Positions 10,386-20,665 of a DNA stretch of 64,000 nt are shown here, piece after piece. The stretch is from Datura wrightii (Eukaryota; Streptophyta; Magnoliopsida; Solanales; Solanaceae). The position numbers and the translations under genes are program-made. Location of the stretch: NCBI GenBank assembly GCA_035772735.1, contig JASDFA010000010.1, positions 97,670,001-97,734,000 of the forward strand, written 5' to 3'. A model generated the notes under the pieces. That model saw nothing but the letters and a program-made list of their open reading frames with translations. It had not been told where the DNA came from and did no database searches. How positions within the stretch are numbered: the first letter of the stretch is position 1; every line of letters starts with the position of its first letter.

Positions 10386-11606
10386 ATGGCAAGCCGGCAA
10401 GATAAAGGGAAAGGTGCGTCAACTTCAGGCACCGAAAGGAAGAGACTCAGACTGGGCACAGCGGTCCCAGAAGCACCAGCAGTTCCACGCGGCCAGCGCC
10501 GCCAATACGGAACAAGATGGGTGACGGACGAGGGGAAAAAGTGGTACGCAAAGCACAAAGAGATCAAATATTTCCCCAAGGAGCATATAGCACGGGAGCC
10601 ATTGGCACAGGAGTTCCCCAGGATGGTTCATAGGATCGAGGCAGCTGGACTCAATTTCATATTTGAGGAGCCCAAGGAATGCAATTTGCACCTGGTTTGG
10701 GAGTTCTATGCTAATTGGAACCCGTCAATCAGAAGCCACACCATCAAAATCAGAGGGCAGATAGTCACTTTGGAGCCCCACCAACTCAATGCCATCATAG
10801 GAGCGCGGGACACAGACGCCCATGTCCTCCGACAGCTGAACAATACCCCACCGTATGCTGACATCAGACGCACATTGTGTGGGGCCCGATCTACAGCTAG
10901 ATGGAGCAGGCACAAAGAAAGGGGCTACCACCAGACTCTGCCATATTCACAGATGAACAGGGAAGCCCGAATCTGGCTGAAGATAGTCTGCTTATGCCTC
11001 ATCCCAGGGGTACATATGACTGATGTAACCCGGGATCATGTTTGCCTGGTGTACGCCCTGATGAAAGGGCTGGAGATTAATGTCGGGGTGGTTATTATAT
11101 CCGCCATGAAGAGAGCCCGATTGCACCAGGGGCACAGGTATGGTTTCGGTGGACTACTCACCACCTTTCTCAGGGGCCTCGATGTTGAGGAGGAGGCCCT
11201 TGACTATATCCCGCAGTTGGAGCGGCGGGCCTTGGATGTTACTAAAACTAAGGCTCCCGACACCACCCACGAGCCAGTGCTTAAACTTGGCGAGCGACAT
11301 GCTCGTGATGACCAGTATATGGCTCAGATGTATGGGATGCAGATGCTCCAGCTGAGGATAGGTGGGAGGCCAGCGACAGAGGAGGAGCTATGGCAGCTCG
11401 AGCTAGACTACCCATTTGGTGAAAACGCCAGGGCTCTATGTCGAGTGGGGCCAACATTTGTAGAGCCCACAGATGATGACGTCCCCACGGACGAGGAGAC
11501 GCGTCGGGAGGACTTCGATGTGGAGTCCGATGATGACGACGGAGGCGACTCAGACATGGGAGATGAAGCAGCAGCACCCGACGAAGAAGTGGAATACTTT
11601 GACTGA
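10386..11606 (+). CDS. A1 ORF2, plant transposon-associated protein
   Basis: The 406-aa frame is intact. I start at ATG 10386 (MASRQDKGKG) because A2 conserves that codon, while the upstream extension differs. The N-terminus is basic with an NLS-like patch (RKRLRLG). The middle (about 60-290) resembles the 'putative plant transposon protein' domain (PF20167-like; recognised by eye, not searched), with PPYADIRRTLCGARSTARWS and REARIWLKIVCLCLIPGVH. The C-terminus is strongly acidic (DDDVPTDEET, DVESDDDDGGDSDMGDEA). Biochemical role is unknown. It sits where env-like genes lie in Athila elements but has no signal peptide or membrane segment. Differences from A2 are mostly synonymous. Confidence 0.8.
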   Translation: MASRQDKGKGASTSGTERKRLRLGTAVPEAPAVPRGQRRQYGTRWVTDEGKKWYAKHKEIKYFPKEHIAREPLAQEFPRMVHRIEAAGLNFIFEEPKECNLHLVWEFYANWNPSIRSHTIKIRGQIVTLEPHQLNAIIGARDTDAHVLRQLNNTPPYADIRRTLCGARSTARWSRHKERGYHQTLPYSQMNREARIWLKIVCLCLIPGVHMTDVTRDHVCLVYALMKGLEINVGVVIISAMKRARLHQGHRYGFGGLLTTFLRGLDVEEEALDYIPQLERRALDVTKTKAPDTTHEPVLKLGERHARDDQYMAQMYGMQMLQLRIGGRPATEEELWQLELDYPFGENARALCRVGPTFVEPTDDDVPTDEETRREDFDVESDDDDGGDSDMGDEAAAPDEEVEYFD

Positions 11607-11651
11607 TCAGGGAGTTCCACCACCCGAATTTGTGCTATTTTGACTTTTTGT

Positions 11652-11671
11652 GAACACTGGGGACAGTGTTC
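11652..11671 (+). other. A1 GNRA-loop hairpin after ORF2
   Basis: GAACACTG-GGGA-CAGTGTTC is a perfect 8-bp stem with a GGGA (GNRA-type) loop, 45 nt after the ORF2 stop. It is conserved in A2 (55173-55192) and as a shorter stem in A4 (26281-26296, minus). It is followed closely by TAAGTGTGGGGT (11676-11687). It may be a terminator, export or packaging structure; the function is not known. Confidence 0.7.
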
Positions 11672-11687
11672 GGACTAAGTGTGGGGT

Positions 11688-13461
11688 GGGAGTAGTTAGG
11701 TGCTGGGCTGGGCTGTTTTGTTTGTATGTTCTTCTCAGTTATTGTGTATGTTGTTTGTCCCTGTGATGTGTGAATTGTTTAAGTGTTGTTCTGTATTTGT
11801 AAATTGATGTGTGTTGTTGAATGTTGCCAGCTGATTCTGTAAATATTTTTGTTTATCGAAATGATCGATATTTTAAAAAAAAAATTCTTTAAAATATTTT
11901 GTACATAATTTTTTCTTTTTCTATCGAAATGATCGATATTCTGCAAATTTTTCAACTTTTAAATTTTGGGTTTCTCGGCGTTTGTTTTTGGTTCTTTTAC
12001 CGAGAATTAGTCCCATTGAACCGAAGTCATAGCTAGTGACTATTCCCTATGATGGATGGATGACGACCGTCTTAAGTGAAATGTAGTCGTTAGGAGTAGA
12101 TTTTTTCGATTAATTTTCAATTTTTCTTTGGTGGATTGCATCCCGAAACCTGTAGTTACTCTATGGTTGCAAAATTTTGGTTGCGTGTTGTACATGATAT
12201 TCAAAATGCAAAGGTGATTCGTATGAAAGCATGCAAATTTGTAAATATGTTGAGATACCTAGGCTATAGAGTTCGATTCAGTAGGATTGAAGCTTAATGT
12301 TTGAATTCATGTAATTAGCTGATTGAAGAGTCTGTGAATACATCTTGAATTGAGCATGTGCAAAAAGTGTGAAGTGAGGTGTTGTTATTCCATGCTATTG
12401 TGAAGTGTCTAGAACTTGCCTGGTGTGTGTACAAAACGAAATGAAGGAGGTGTATTGTAGGAAAGGATGTAGGCATTTCTTTGTTTTAACCGAGAGTTTC
12501 TATTTTTTCCTTGTCATACCCCCCTTTTTTCTATGATTGTATACCCTAGTCAGCCCTTTGAGCCTTTAGCCGATTATTTCTTTCTTTTGTGCCAAAAGGT
12601 GTAAACCGAGCTTAATTCCTTCTTTTCATTAGCCGTAAAGTCTATACAAAACTCTTAAGCGCTTAAGAAGAGAAAATTATTTTCCCAAAGTGTCAAAGAG
12701 TGAGAAAGGTGAAAAGAAAAAGAAAAGCAGAGTGATAGAAGAAAAGAAAAGGTTGAAGGTGCACTTGCTATAAATAAACGATAATGAAGGTGCATGAAAA
12801 ATCTTTGTTGTTGTGTCAAGTGTGCTTAATGAAATGGGTCATACTAAAGTAAACCATCAAGAATGGGATGATGAAAAAAAAAAAAGAGAAACAATGTCCA
12901 TGAGTGATGGGATGTGTTGAAAAGGCGCTTAAGGATGCTAGTGGCTATTATTGGCTAATCCAATATTTACTAATTCCATATCTTCCATTACAACCCATTA
13001 AAGTCCTACGTGATCTTACATCGCACTTCTTTATATTAGTGGAGTAATACACTAAGGGCAAGCTTATGGGTCACGACATGATGCATGTGAATTCTTTTGG
13101 GAGAGAGAGTGAAATTGTGTGTACATGCCCATGTGTGAATGTTTATGAGTCATATGAGCAAAAAGGGGAAGATTCTCTTGAGTTGTGAGGGCACATGCTT
13201 GATGAAAGATTGATTTTCGTGTCAGATATCTTGATTAGCTGATTTGCATGAGTTTGCCGATATCGAGAGTCGATTCTTAAAGTCTTGGAAGTCTTAATGT
13301 GTTGAAGGTCATTGCATTGATAAGACCATGCATGGTTTCTTGATGATTTGCTGTATTGAATAATCGGTATAACCGTACCTTAAATTGTCGAACCAAAGTA
13401 GCGAGGTTGGGATGTAAATTGCATGAATTGTATGTTTGTTGTTCGAGAACGAACAAGGATT
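11688..13461 (+). other. A1 long 3' noncoding region
   Basis: About 1.8 kb without a real gene, clearly conserved with A2 (55209-57020) and partly with A3 and A4. Shared blocks include GATGGATGGATGACGACCGT (about 12051-12070), a TTCTCGG/CCGAGAA dyad just before it, GGCGCTTAAGGATGCTAG (about 12926), and GGGCAAGCTTATGGGTCA (about 13057). Conservation in elements with different proteins suggests a cis-acting role. Confidence 0.7.
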
Positions 13462-13476
13462 TAAGTGTGGGGTAAG
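13462..13476 (+). promoter_or_regulatory. A1 PPT-like motif at element end
   Basis: TAAGTGTGGGGTAAG is identical to the bases before the A2 3' LTR. In A1 it is followed not by an LTR but by the GCTAA duplication. Confidence 0.8.
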
Positions 13477-13481
13477 GCTAA
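13477..13481. repeat. Right target-site duplication of A1 (GCTAA)
   Basis: This is the second copy of the 5073-5077 duplication. It directly abuts the PPT-like motif and continues into G1 gag on the minus strand. Confidence 0.9.
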
Positions 13482-13782
13482 CACCCATAATGCGGGTGAT
13501 CTTCCTAATCTCATCCATGAACTCCTAGGAATCCTCCCGTACTTTCGATCCCTAAAAAGATGGAGGGTTTATACGAGTAAAGTCCCGCACCTTCGCAGCT
13601 ACTATAGACCCGTTCGTGGCTACCGGAACCACCTGTTGGTTCACTTGGTTGGTGACTGTTTGGGCTAGCAGTTTAATGGATGCCCTGAATTCAACGATAG
13701 ATACCAAATCATCTCGAGGAGCTGGTGGGGAAGGTCTATTGGCGTTAGTGGCCCTTCTTCTATTACCACGTCTTGGAGGCAT
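13477..13782 (-). pseudogene. G1 gag, N-terminal part
   Basis: From ATG 13782 the minus strand reads MPPRRGNRRRATNANR, then VEFRASIKLLAQTVTNQVNQ and VRDFTRINPPSF, the usual start of plant chromovirus gag. A stop lies near 13530. It continues through MDEIRKITRIMGV into 5077 downward after removal of A1. Confidence 0.85.
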
Positions 13783-13998
13783 GGTTCACTGAAACGAAAC
13801 ATAGCACGAGTTAGAAGGGCGTTTCTGGAATTGAAATTAACGCACGATGAAGAGTAAGGACAAAAGAGAGTTTTTCCTAATAACATTTCATAGCTTCCTT
13901 GTCATAAGTGCGGCGCGCTTCACACCCATCAAAAGGACTCTACTCGATGTGGCTTTCAGACATTCTGAGGATACTCTAAACCTAGTGCTCTGATACAA
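13783..13998 (-). other. G1 5' leader and primer binding site (tRNA-Met)
   Basis: On the minus strand 13998-13987 reads TTGTATCAGAGC, 11 of 12 to the initiator tRNA-Met site TGGTATCAGAGC. About 200 bp of noncoding leader separates it from gag. Confidence 0.75.
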
Positions 13999-14000
13999 AT

Positions 14001-14470
14001 TTTTTCACACCCCGAGTCTACACCCTAGGCGTAACACGGTACTTGAAGTCACAAGTGACCCCAAGTCAACCCCTGGTCTATCATACACTGGTATTTTGAG
14101 TGAAACAAACATAGTGGAACCTTTGAAATAATAGCATAATAACATTTATGAAAAATAAAACTGAAAATAGAAAGTTTAAGAACATCAAAAGTCTGAAATT
14201 AATTCTGTGTCTGAAAGCCTTATAATTGATGAGTTGCTGGGAAAATCTCCCAGCTAACTCTAAGTCTAACTAAAATAAATAAATCAATTGAAAGAAAGCA
14301 AAACAAGGCACTCGAATGATGAGGACTCTCACTTCGGCTGCAGCAAAGGAGGATCTGAATCGCAATAACTAATGATGCTGAGTCTGGGAACCTACAGCTT
14401 TATCATGAAACGATATAGCATAAAGGTATGCTTCAGTACTTTGAATGTACTAAGTAAGAGGGAGAAAACA
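14001..14470 (-). repeat. G1 5' LTR, right-hand part
   Basis: Sequence past the PBS resembles the R/U5 end of the LTR at 29802-32212 (shared order of a CATGATA block, a GTGAG...CCTCAT block and an AGCTGGGAG...CATCAA block). It stops at 14470, where an unrelated TGTAACATCC start follows. U3 is therefore not adjacent. Confidence 0.6.
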
Positions 14471-15930
14471 TGTAACATCCTGGATAATTTGAGCGATAAA
14501 ATCATGCTTTCAAGGTAGGATTAAGAGCAGCTAATAGGCTAAGAAGGAAGTGTTATGAGTTATTTGAGTCACTCTATGATCATATTTAATATTGGATGTC
14601 GATCAAGTTGTGGAAAATAATTCAGAAAAATGTTATCGCAAAATTTCCATTTTGATATTTCTTGAAATTTAGGTTAAATGTATAAAATAATTTCTCCCAA
14701 TCTATAAGGAGTTATGGGGTGTATGACCTATCAAATCAAATATGTATGAGTGTAGTTTCCATTGCTTCAAACCGTTTTCCAATCCAACTTTTATGTAGAG
14801 AGATATTCGTGTTTTCGCGAGATCATGGCAAGCAGGCACCTCACAAGGTCTTAAGGCGGTGGAGAACTATAAATAGCCCCTTGGTCGGTTGTTCTTCATC
14901 AAAAATTAATTTTTCCAGCATATATTTCTTATTAAACCTATCTCAACTTCTCTCCATTTTTTATTTGGGTTTTGAGGCTAGAAGCCATGGCTCAACATAA
15001 TTAGTGTCGGAAAGTCGGGAATCGCGTGTATTCCGTGGTTTGGTGTCTTTTCCGGGCTGTTGGTAGATTTTTCGTGGTGAAGCTGTTGGTAAGCCTTGTT
15101 TATTTTGTTCTCCTTATTTTTTAAGGTTTTCTATAGGTGTGTTAACGCTTATAGGTTGTTGTCTCGGAGTTTCTACTGTCGAATTCCTATGAATTTTGTC
15201 GGGTAAGCATCACTTGTCTTGTTTTATTATTGAGTTCAGTTGGCTGCGTTTTGGCAGAATTTTTTACTTCCTTTAGGAAGTAGGTTAATGGTGTTGAAGG
15301 ATCAAGTTCGGGTAGGCTTGAAGCTAAGGTATGTTAGGTTTTTCCCTCCCTTTGTCAGCATGAATTCCATAGTCATTGTCGTCCGTGTTGACGTGTGTAT
15401 TGGCTGTTTTGTGAGGGCCTGTATTTTTGCTATTAGTGAACTCTTGTTATTCTGTTTATATGGTGATAAAGGCGTGTATAAGGTTCTGCTTTGGTTGGTG
15501 GATCGGGCTTGAGTGTGGAGAATCGTAGTCATGGCAAATTGTTAGGCTCGTGTCAAGAGGCCGTGTGTGAGGCGTGTGGTTCCTGTAGAAAATTGTGTGT
15601 TGTTAGTGTGAATAAGATTAGGTGATGATATTGAAAGGTGAATTAGGGATTATAGTTCTTAAGGTCGAGGGATTGAGCCCAAGGAGTGAAATAACCTACG
15701 GGGTTGAGAATGATTTCCTCCGTAGTGTCGAGTTGAGACATGATTTGAGAGTAGTCTGACATGTCGGAGCCTTTCAGGGATCGCAATCGGTCCTCCTAGA
15801 TGGATTGAGCTCCAATAATTGTGCGTAGCCGAGAGAGTGTCCGGCGGTGCCTGATTGATGATGCTGATTAACTGGTGTTTACTTGTGATTTGTTTGGAAT
15901 TATATTATGGTTGTTTCTTGTGTTATTTGT
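14471..15930 (+). repeat. Probable LTR of another gypsy element
   Basis: It starts TGTAACATCCTGG, a typical gypsy LTR start, at a sharp boundary within the G1 LTR. A TATA box (CTATAAATAG, about 14866) is followed by a leader-like stretch, and no gene is visible. Reading frames at 14719-15512 show no family resemblance. The right end could not be fixed because the pararetrovirus follows; it may be a solo LTR or a split one. Confidence 0.5.
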
Positions 15931-16017
15931 TATCTGATAGAGAACATAGAGAGGTTTGGGCAATTTGGAAATGAGTGTAGTGTTTTCCGAATGCCCCTCT
16001 TAATACAAGGTGAAGGT

Positions 16018-16087
16018 CTTAAATAGACCTCAATATGATGAGTCAACTAATTACTACCTGCTATCTATTTACATGTGTCCACACGTG
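16018..16087 (-). promoter_or_regulatory. Pararetroviral promoter
   Basis: On the minus strand there is a G-box (CACGTG, 16082-16087), then a bZIP-like TGACTCA (16045-16039), then TATTTAAG (16025-16018). It lies after the last viral ORF, where the genomic-RNA promoter of caulimovirids sits. Activity is inferred only. Confidence 0.55.
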
Positions 16088-16117
16088 GCAGATTTAATTT
16101 TACACAAATCTAATTAA

Positions 16118-17641
16118 AAGATGTCTTCATCTTCTTGAAACTTGATTTCCTTGAAATTTGATATTTGTCCTGATGTGACCTTGGAATTTGATGAAGATTC
16201 GTCTTCATCTGCATGGGAGTCTATAGAGATTCCATTTTGTCCTAATGTGGCTTGTCATTTTGCTGCATTATTTTTTGGGTGGATTCCTGAGGGGTCCACT
16301 GCTTTTGATTGTAGTAGTTTTTCATTTTTCTGCAAGGATAGTCTGGCTGCCTCCTTTAGTTGAGAAGATAAGCTTGAACTATCACTTGCGGATCTAGCAT
16401 GTCTCCATTGCTTGGTTCACTTGTATGAGAGGATGCAGTATCTAATAATTCCATTATCTGGTTTTGTTGGGTATCTTTTTCCAAATTTGACAAGGCCTGC
16501 TGGAGCCTTCTTTTTAATTCTTCCTTGGACAGTTGGGAATCCTGTCGTAATGAAGAACTTGAAGTTTCCTTATCTTCCTGGGGTGTTGGTGCCCAGCCTT
16601 TGATTTTGATAGTCTTACTCAGATATTTAATCCTTTCAATTTCATGAATATCAAAGGACCAGCTGATAATAAATGAAATTCTTTTTGCAATAAAGAACTT
16701 ACACAATTTAATATTTTCTGGTAGGGTAGAAATATTCTGCTCTATCTGATATTTTTCAAACTGTGTTTGAAAATATTTTGACAATACCTGTTTATTTCCT
16801 CCGAATTGGTTCCACCATTCGTAAAACCATCTGGGAATCATCGTGCTTTTCATTTCTTCTGAATACTTGACAAACCAAGAGTGAGTGTTGGACCTTAGAT
16901 ACATAAAGTTATATCAGGCTGCCTTATAATCATACCAGTTGTATGTCTGGGGTCTATGGGTTCTTGATAGGGGAATGGGTGTATGCAGATGATCTATAAA
17001 CCATTCAAATGGACTTAAAATTCTTTTAATTGTGAACTTCGAGTATTGAATACTGTCAAGTTATCTCGACATTTTAATTTATGCTCAATTTTTACTGAAT
17101 CGGTGTCTATTAAAATGAACTCATAATACCTTCGGGTTTTAAGGGGATCATCTGTCTCCACATAATTCCAATTTGTGTAGCAGGGTTTTAGTAACTCGGA
17201 TACTCCAAAACCTTCATATTTTTTATCGAGGGCCATGATCGGCAATACCTGTAAAATTGTTAGCTCAAACTGCTGTTTATTTGGAATATTTTTCTCCATT
17301 TTCTTTTCAGGAGCCGCTGGCAGAACTGCCTGAGAGTATGTCTCTGGTGGCTTCATTTCATAGTTGTCCTTGGTTTAGATAGAGATAGTTTTGTCACTTG
17401 ATGAAGAGTCTCCTCTAAAAACTGATTTTAATAGTTGTAATCTGGTCTGGCTGGTTATGGGTTCCTTTAATGGGGACGGAATAGTAGCTTTTGGCAAAGA
17501 TGGGAATTCTGCCAAAACTGAATATTTATTTTTTGGTTTTGGTTTTTCCTCTTCTTTGAAGGGTCTTTTCATTATTTCTTCTGGTCTGAAAGGCTGAAAT
17601 GGAGGCCTCAAGGGCCTTATACCTGGTGTTCCGGGTCTCAT
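16118..17641 (-). pseudogene. Pararetrovirus last ORF (broken)
   Basis: It starts at ATG 17641, overlapping the RNase H stop by ATGA, a coupled arrangement. Open pieces are 17641-17375 (Pro-rich start), 17356-17015 (same frame after one stop) and 16904-16356, which includes WFYEWWNQFGG and a Gln-rich coiled-coil-like end. Homologous text in another frame continues to about 16118. Breaks are a stop at 17375, a frame change near 17030, a stop near 16919 and a stop or frame change at 16356. The function of this protein class is not clear to me; a transactivator or unknown florendovirus-type ORF are possibilities. Confidence 0.65.
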
Positions 17642-19199
17642 TTAGTTCCCTGTAGAAATTCCCTAGTCAAAAAATCTGGGAGAGAATTATTTTCTCCTTG
17701 TATAAACTCGATTTGAAAATGAAAGCTGGATAACAAAGCCTGCCATCTGGCAAATATTTTCATAGAAACCAGATTTTTTACATCTTTGTGTAAAATATCT
17801 TTGGCTGCTTTGCAGTCTACTCGTAGCAAAAATTCTTTATTTATTAGATCGTCTTGAAATTTTGTGATATATAGCACTATAGCCAGAATTTCCTTTTTAA
17901 TGGTGCTGTAATTTTTCTGAGTATTATTCCAGATTCCTGAAGTGAATCTTACTAATTGTTCGGGGTTTTCTAGGGAAATTTTTTGTTTAAGGATGCGTCC
18001 ATATCCTATGTCTGAGGCGTCAGTTTCTATTATCATTAATGCCCCTGGATGTGGTATTCCTAGGCATGGGAGTTTTTGAACTATTGATTTTATTTTTCGG
18101 ACTGTCTCTGTTTGTTCTAATCCCCATGGGACTGGATCCTTCTTAAGACGCTAAGAAAGAGGCTTACAAACCTGTCTAATATTTGGTATAAAATCTGCAA
18201 CATAATTGAGACTTCCTAAGAATCTCTGAAGCTGAGTTTTATCAATTAATTCATATGGAAATTTGGATGAGAACTTTATGGCTCTACAAATGGGTTTATA
18301 GGTTCCTTGATATAAGTCATGACCAAGGAATCTAATAGCAGTCTGGAATAACTTAATTTTTTTAGCGCTTACTACTAATCTGTTTTGCTTAACAACTTTT
18401 AGAAAGGTTTGGATATGTTTGAAGTGTTGATCAATATCTTCTAAGTATATTAAAACATCATCTATGTAGACTATAGAAATATGACTATGTGGATTAAATA
18501 TGTTGTTCATTATATTCTGAAATTCAGATGGTGCATTTTTTAATCCGAATGGCATTACATTCCATTCATATTATCCGAAAGGTACATTAAAAGTTGTTTT
18601 ATATTTATCTTTTTCTGCTATCTGTATTTGCCAAAATTCGGATTTCATATCGAACTTACTATAAATGTTAGCTTTATAAGTTCTTTTAAGAAGATCTCTT
18701 TTATTGGGTATTGGATACCTGATCCATTTTAAAACTTTGTTAAGGGGCTTATAATTAATGACTAGCCTTGGGGCCCCTCTCTCTTTTTCCGCACTATTAT
18801 TGACATAGAATGCTGAACAACTCCATGGTGACTTGGAGGGTCTAATAATCTTTTTATCAAGTAAATCATTGATTTCTTTCTTACAATATTCCATTAACTC
18901 CTGATTTATTTGAATAGGTCTTGCCCTAGTAGGGATATTCTTTTCGTTGAATCCCTCAATTTATGGTAACTTAATAATATGGCGTTTCCTATCCCAAAAG
19001 GCCTGAGGAAATCTGAACAGACTTCTCGTTCTATGAATTCTTGTAGGCTTTTAATTTTTGCTTCTACCTTTGGATATTTTAAAGCGGATTCAATCCGCTT
19101 AAATTTTATCTCGTCGATTAAATAGTTTATTTGTTGGGAAAGCAGATTTATCCTAAAGATAGTTTTTTCTTTTATAAATTCACTTTCTTCTTTTGACAT
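17638..19199 (-). pseudogene. Pararetrovirus reverse transcriptase and RNase H (broken)
   Basis: RT pieces are 19199-18906, 18894-18571 (RPSKSPWSCSAFYV) and 18555-18151 with the catalytic block YIDDVLIY and MPFGLKNAPSEFQN. RNase H is 18036-17638 with acidic residues in ETDAS, KKEILAI, RVDCK and LPDFLTRE. Stops at 18571 and 18151 are in frame with what follows, and the 18906/18894 junction involves a frame change. Catalytic residues are still present although the frame is not. Confidence 0.88.
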
Positions 19200-19306
19200 A
19201 TTATTTAGGTAGGGAAAAATGATATCTGTTCCTAGAGCAGTGGTGTGGATGCCGTCTAAATCAGCGACATAGGGTTTTATTTGGGTTATAAAGGGGGTGC
19301 CTAATA

Positions 19307-20665
19307 TTATTTCTTGTTTATATCTTTAGTTATTATAAAATCATTAATAAAGAAGATTCCATTATTGCATATGTGTGCCTTATGGAGCTTATAATTTATT
19401 TTGAGTCTTTCACCTATTGCGGAGAATAACCGCGTTGTACTTTTTTCAAGGTACTTAGTAGGGATTATTCCTTCAATAATGCAGTTTTGATCTGCACCTG
19501 TGTCTAATAATGCAATTTTGTGAATAGTATAATTTTTATTTATAACCAATGTGATAGGTATATGCCAGCTCTGGGCTTTAACTATTGCAATAGTTTTTAC
19601 CCCTGATTTACCTTCTAGAGAGCTCCCTAGAGGCTCATCTTCTTCTTCACTTTTTTCTAATTTTGATGTTTCTCCTGGTTCGGATCGATATAATTCAGAT
19701 TCTTGCATTGGTTCTAGTTCATTTAATAGTTTATTAGCAAGGGCACCTATTTCTAGCTTGTTAAGTCTTTGCTTAACTTCTTTGACTTCATTTTTAATAT
19801 GTAATAATTCGGTTTGAAGATCTTGTACTGTTGTACTAGACCTTTTTTCTTTAAATTTATTTAGTACATTTTTCATATTAAAAGGCTCAACTATTTCTTT
19901 GTCATGTTGTTGGTTAAGAATTATATTTTTTAATTGTATTAAATATTTTCTTTTAAGATCTTTATCTTTAAAATGATCAATCATATCAAAGAAGATTTCC
20001 TTGTTATTATTGGTAATGACATTTACTGAGTTGCTATCACAGGTGCAGATTGTTCCCGTACATCCACAATGATCAGTTGAGTCACTATTGTCAGAACTAT
20101 ATGCTATATTAAGCTGGTCTTCATCACTGAAACTTTCTTCAGGGGAAGAATTATTGTCATATTCATCAAGAATAGAATATAATCTATCTTTTATTTCTGG
20201 CTCAAGCTCTAACATATTGATCTTATCCTTCTTTTTATTAGGGACCTTACAATCCTTAGCCCTATGGCCAAATTTTCCACAATTCCAACACTTATCATTA
20301 TTTCCTTGAAAGCCACCTTTGTTGGCTTGTCGTTTGTGCCTTTTATATCTTTTTCTATAATGATGGGGTTTTTCAGATTTATTTTTATAGTGCATGTGTC
20401 TTCTTTTAATTTTCTTGGATGCCTCTTTTGAAGGGGCAGACAACTTGATGTATCCGAAATCTTGACAAAAGCTTCCTATTTCTTTTTTGGATATTTTATT
20501 ATCCTTTTTAAGTTGATTTTTAAGCTTCATATCTGTACATAATTCAAGTCCTGTGACATTTATAAAACTTATAAGGTCGTCATAGGTTAATTGGCTATAA
20601 GGAATTTTTCCATCAAATCTATCTTTTAATTCTAACCTTTTCAGCGAATAATGTTGGTAAACCAC
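19307..20665 (-). pseudogene. Pararetrovirus coat C-terminus, zinc knuckle and protease
   Basis: This 452-aa open piece has a Lys/Arg/His-rich stretch, then CWNCGKFGHRAKDC (CX2CX4HX4C), then an acidic Ser-rich region, a coiled-coil-like segment, and the protease active site LLDTGADQNCII near 19482-19515. The zinc knuckle of caulimovirid coat binds nucleic acid. The piece ends at 19307, where the ILGTPF part of protease is found in another frame. It is the longest surviving open stretch of the virus. Confidence 0.85.

Larger units (their letters stand above)
5078..13476 (+). mobile_element. A1: non-autonomous Athila-like element with one LTR
   Basis: The order is 5' LTR, tRNA-Asp PBS, gag-protease, two hairpins, dyad modules, candidate intron, ORF2, GNRA hairpin, long noncoding region and PPT-like motif, then directly the target-site duplication. 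The 3' LTR is absent with no extra bases lost or gained relative to A2, where TGATC follows GGGGTAAG. No RT, RNase H or integrase is present, so mobility would depend on enzymes supplied in trans. Confidence 0.85.

Noticed and set aside
10386..11606. ORF2 as an envelope protein
   Set aside because: Position fits, but there is no signal peptide, membrane segment or Cys pattern.
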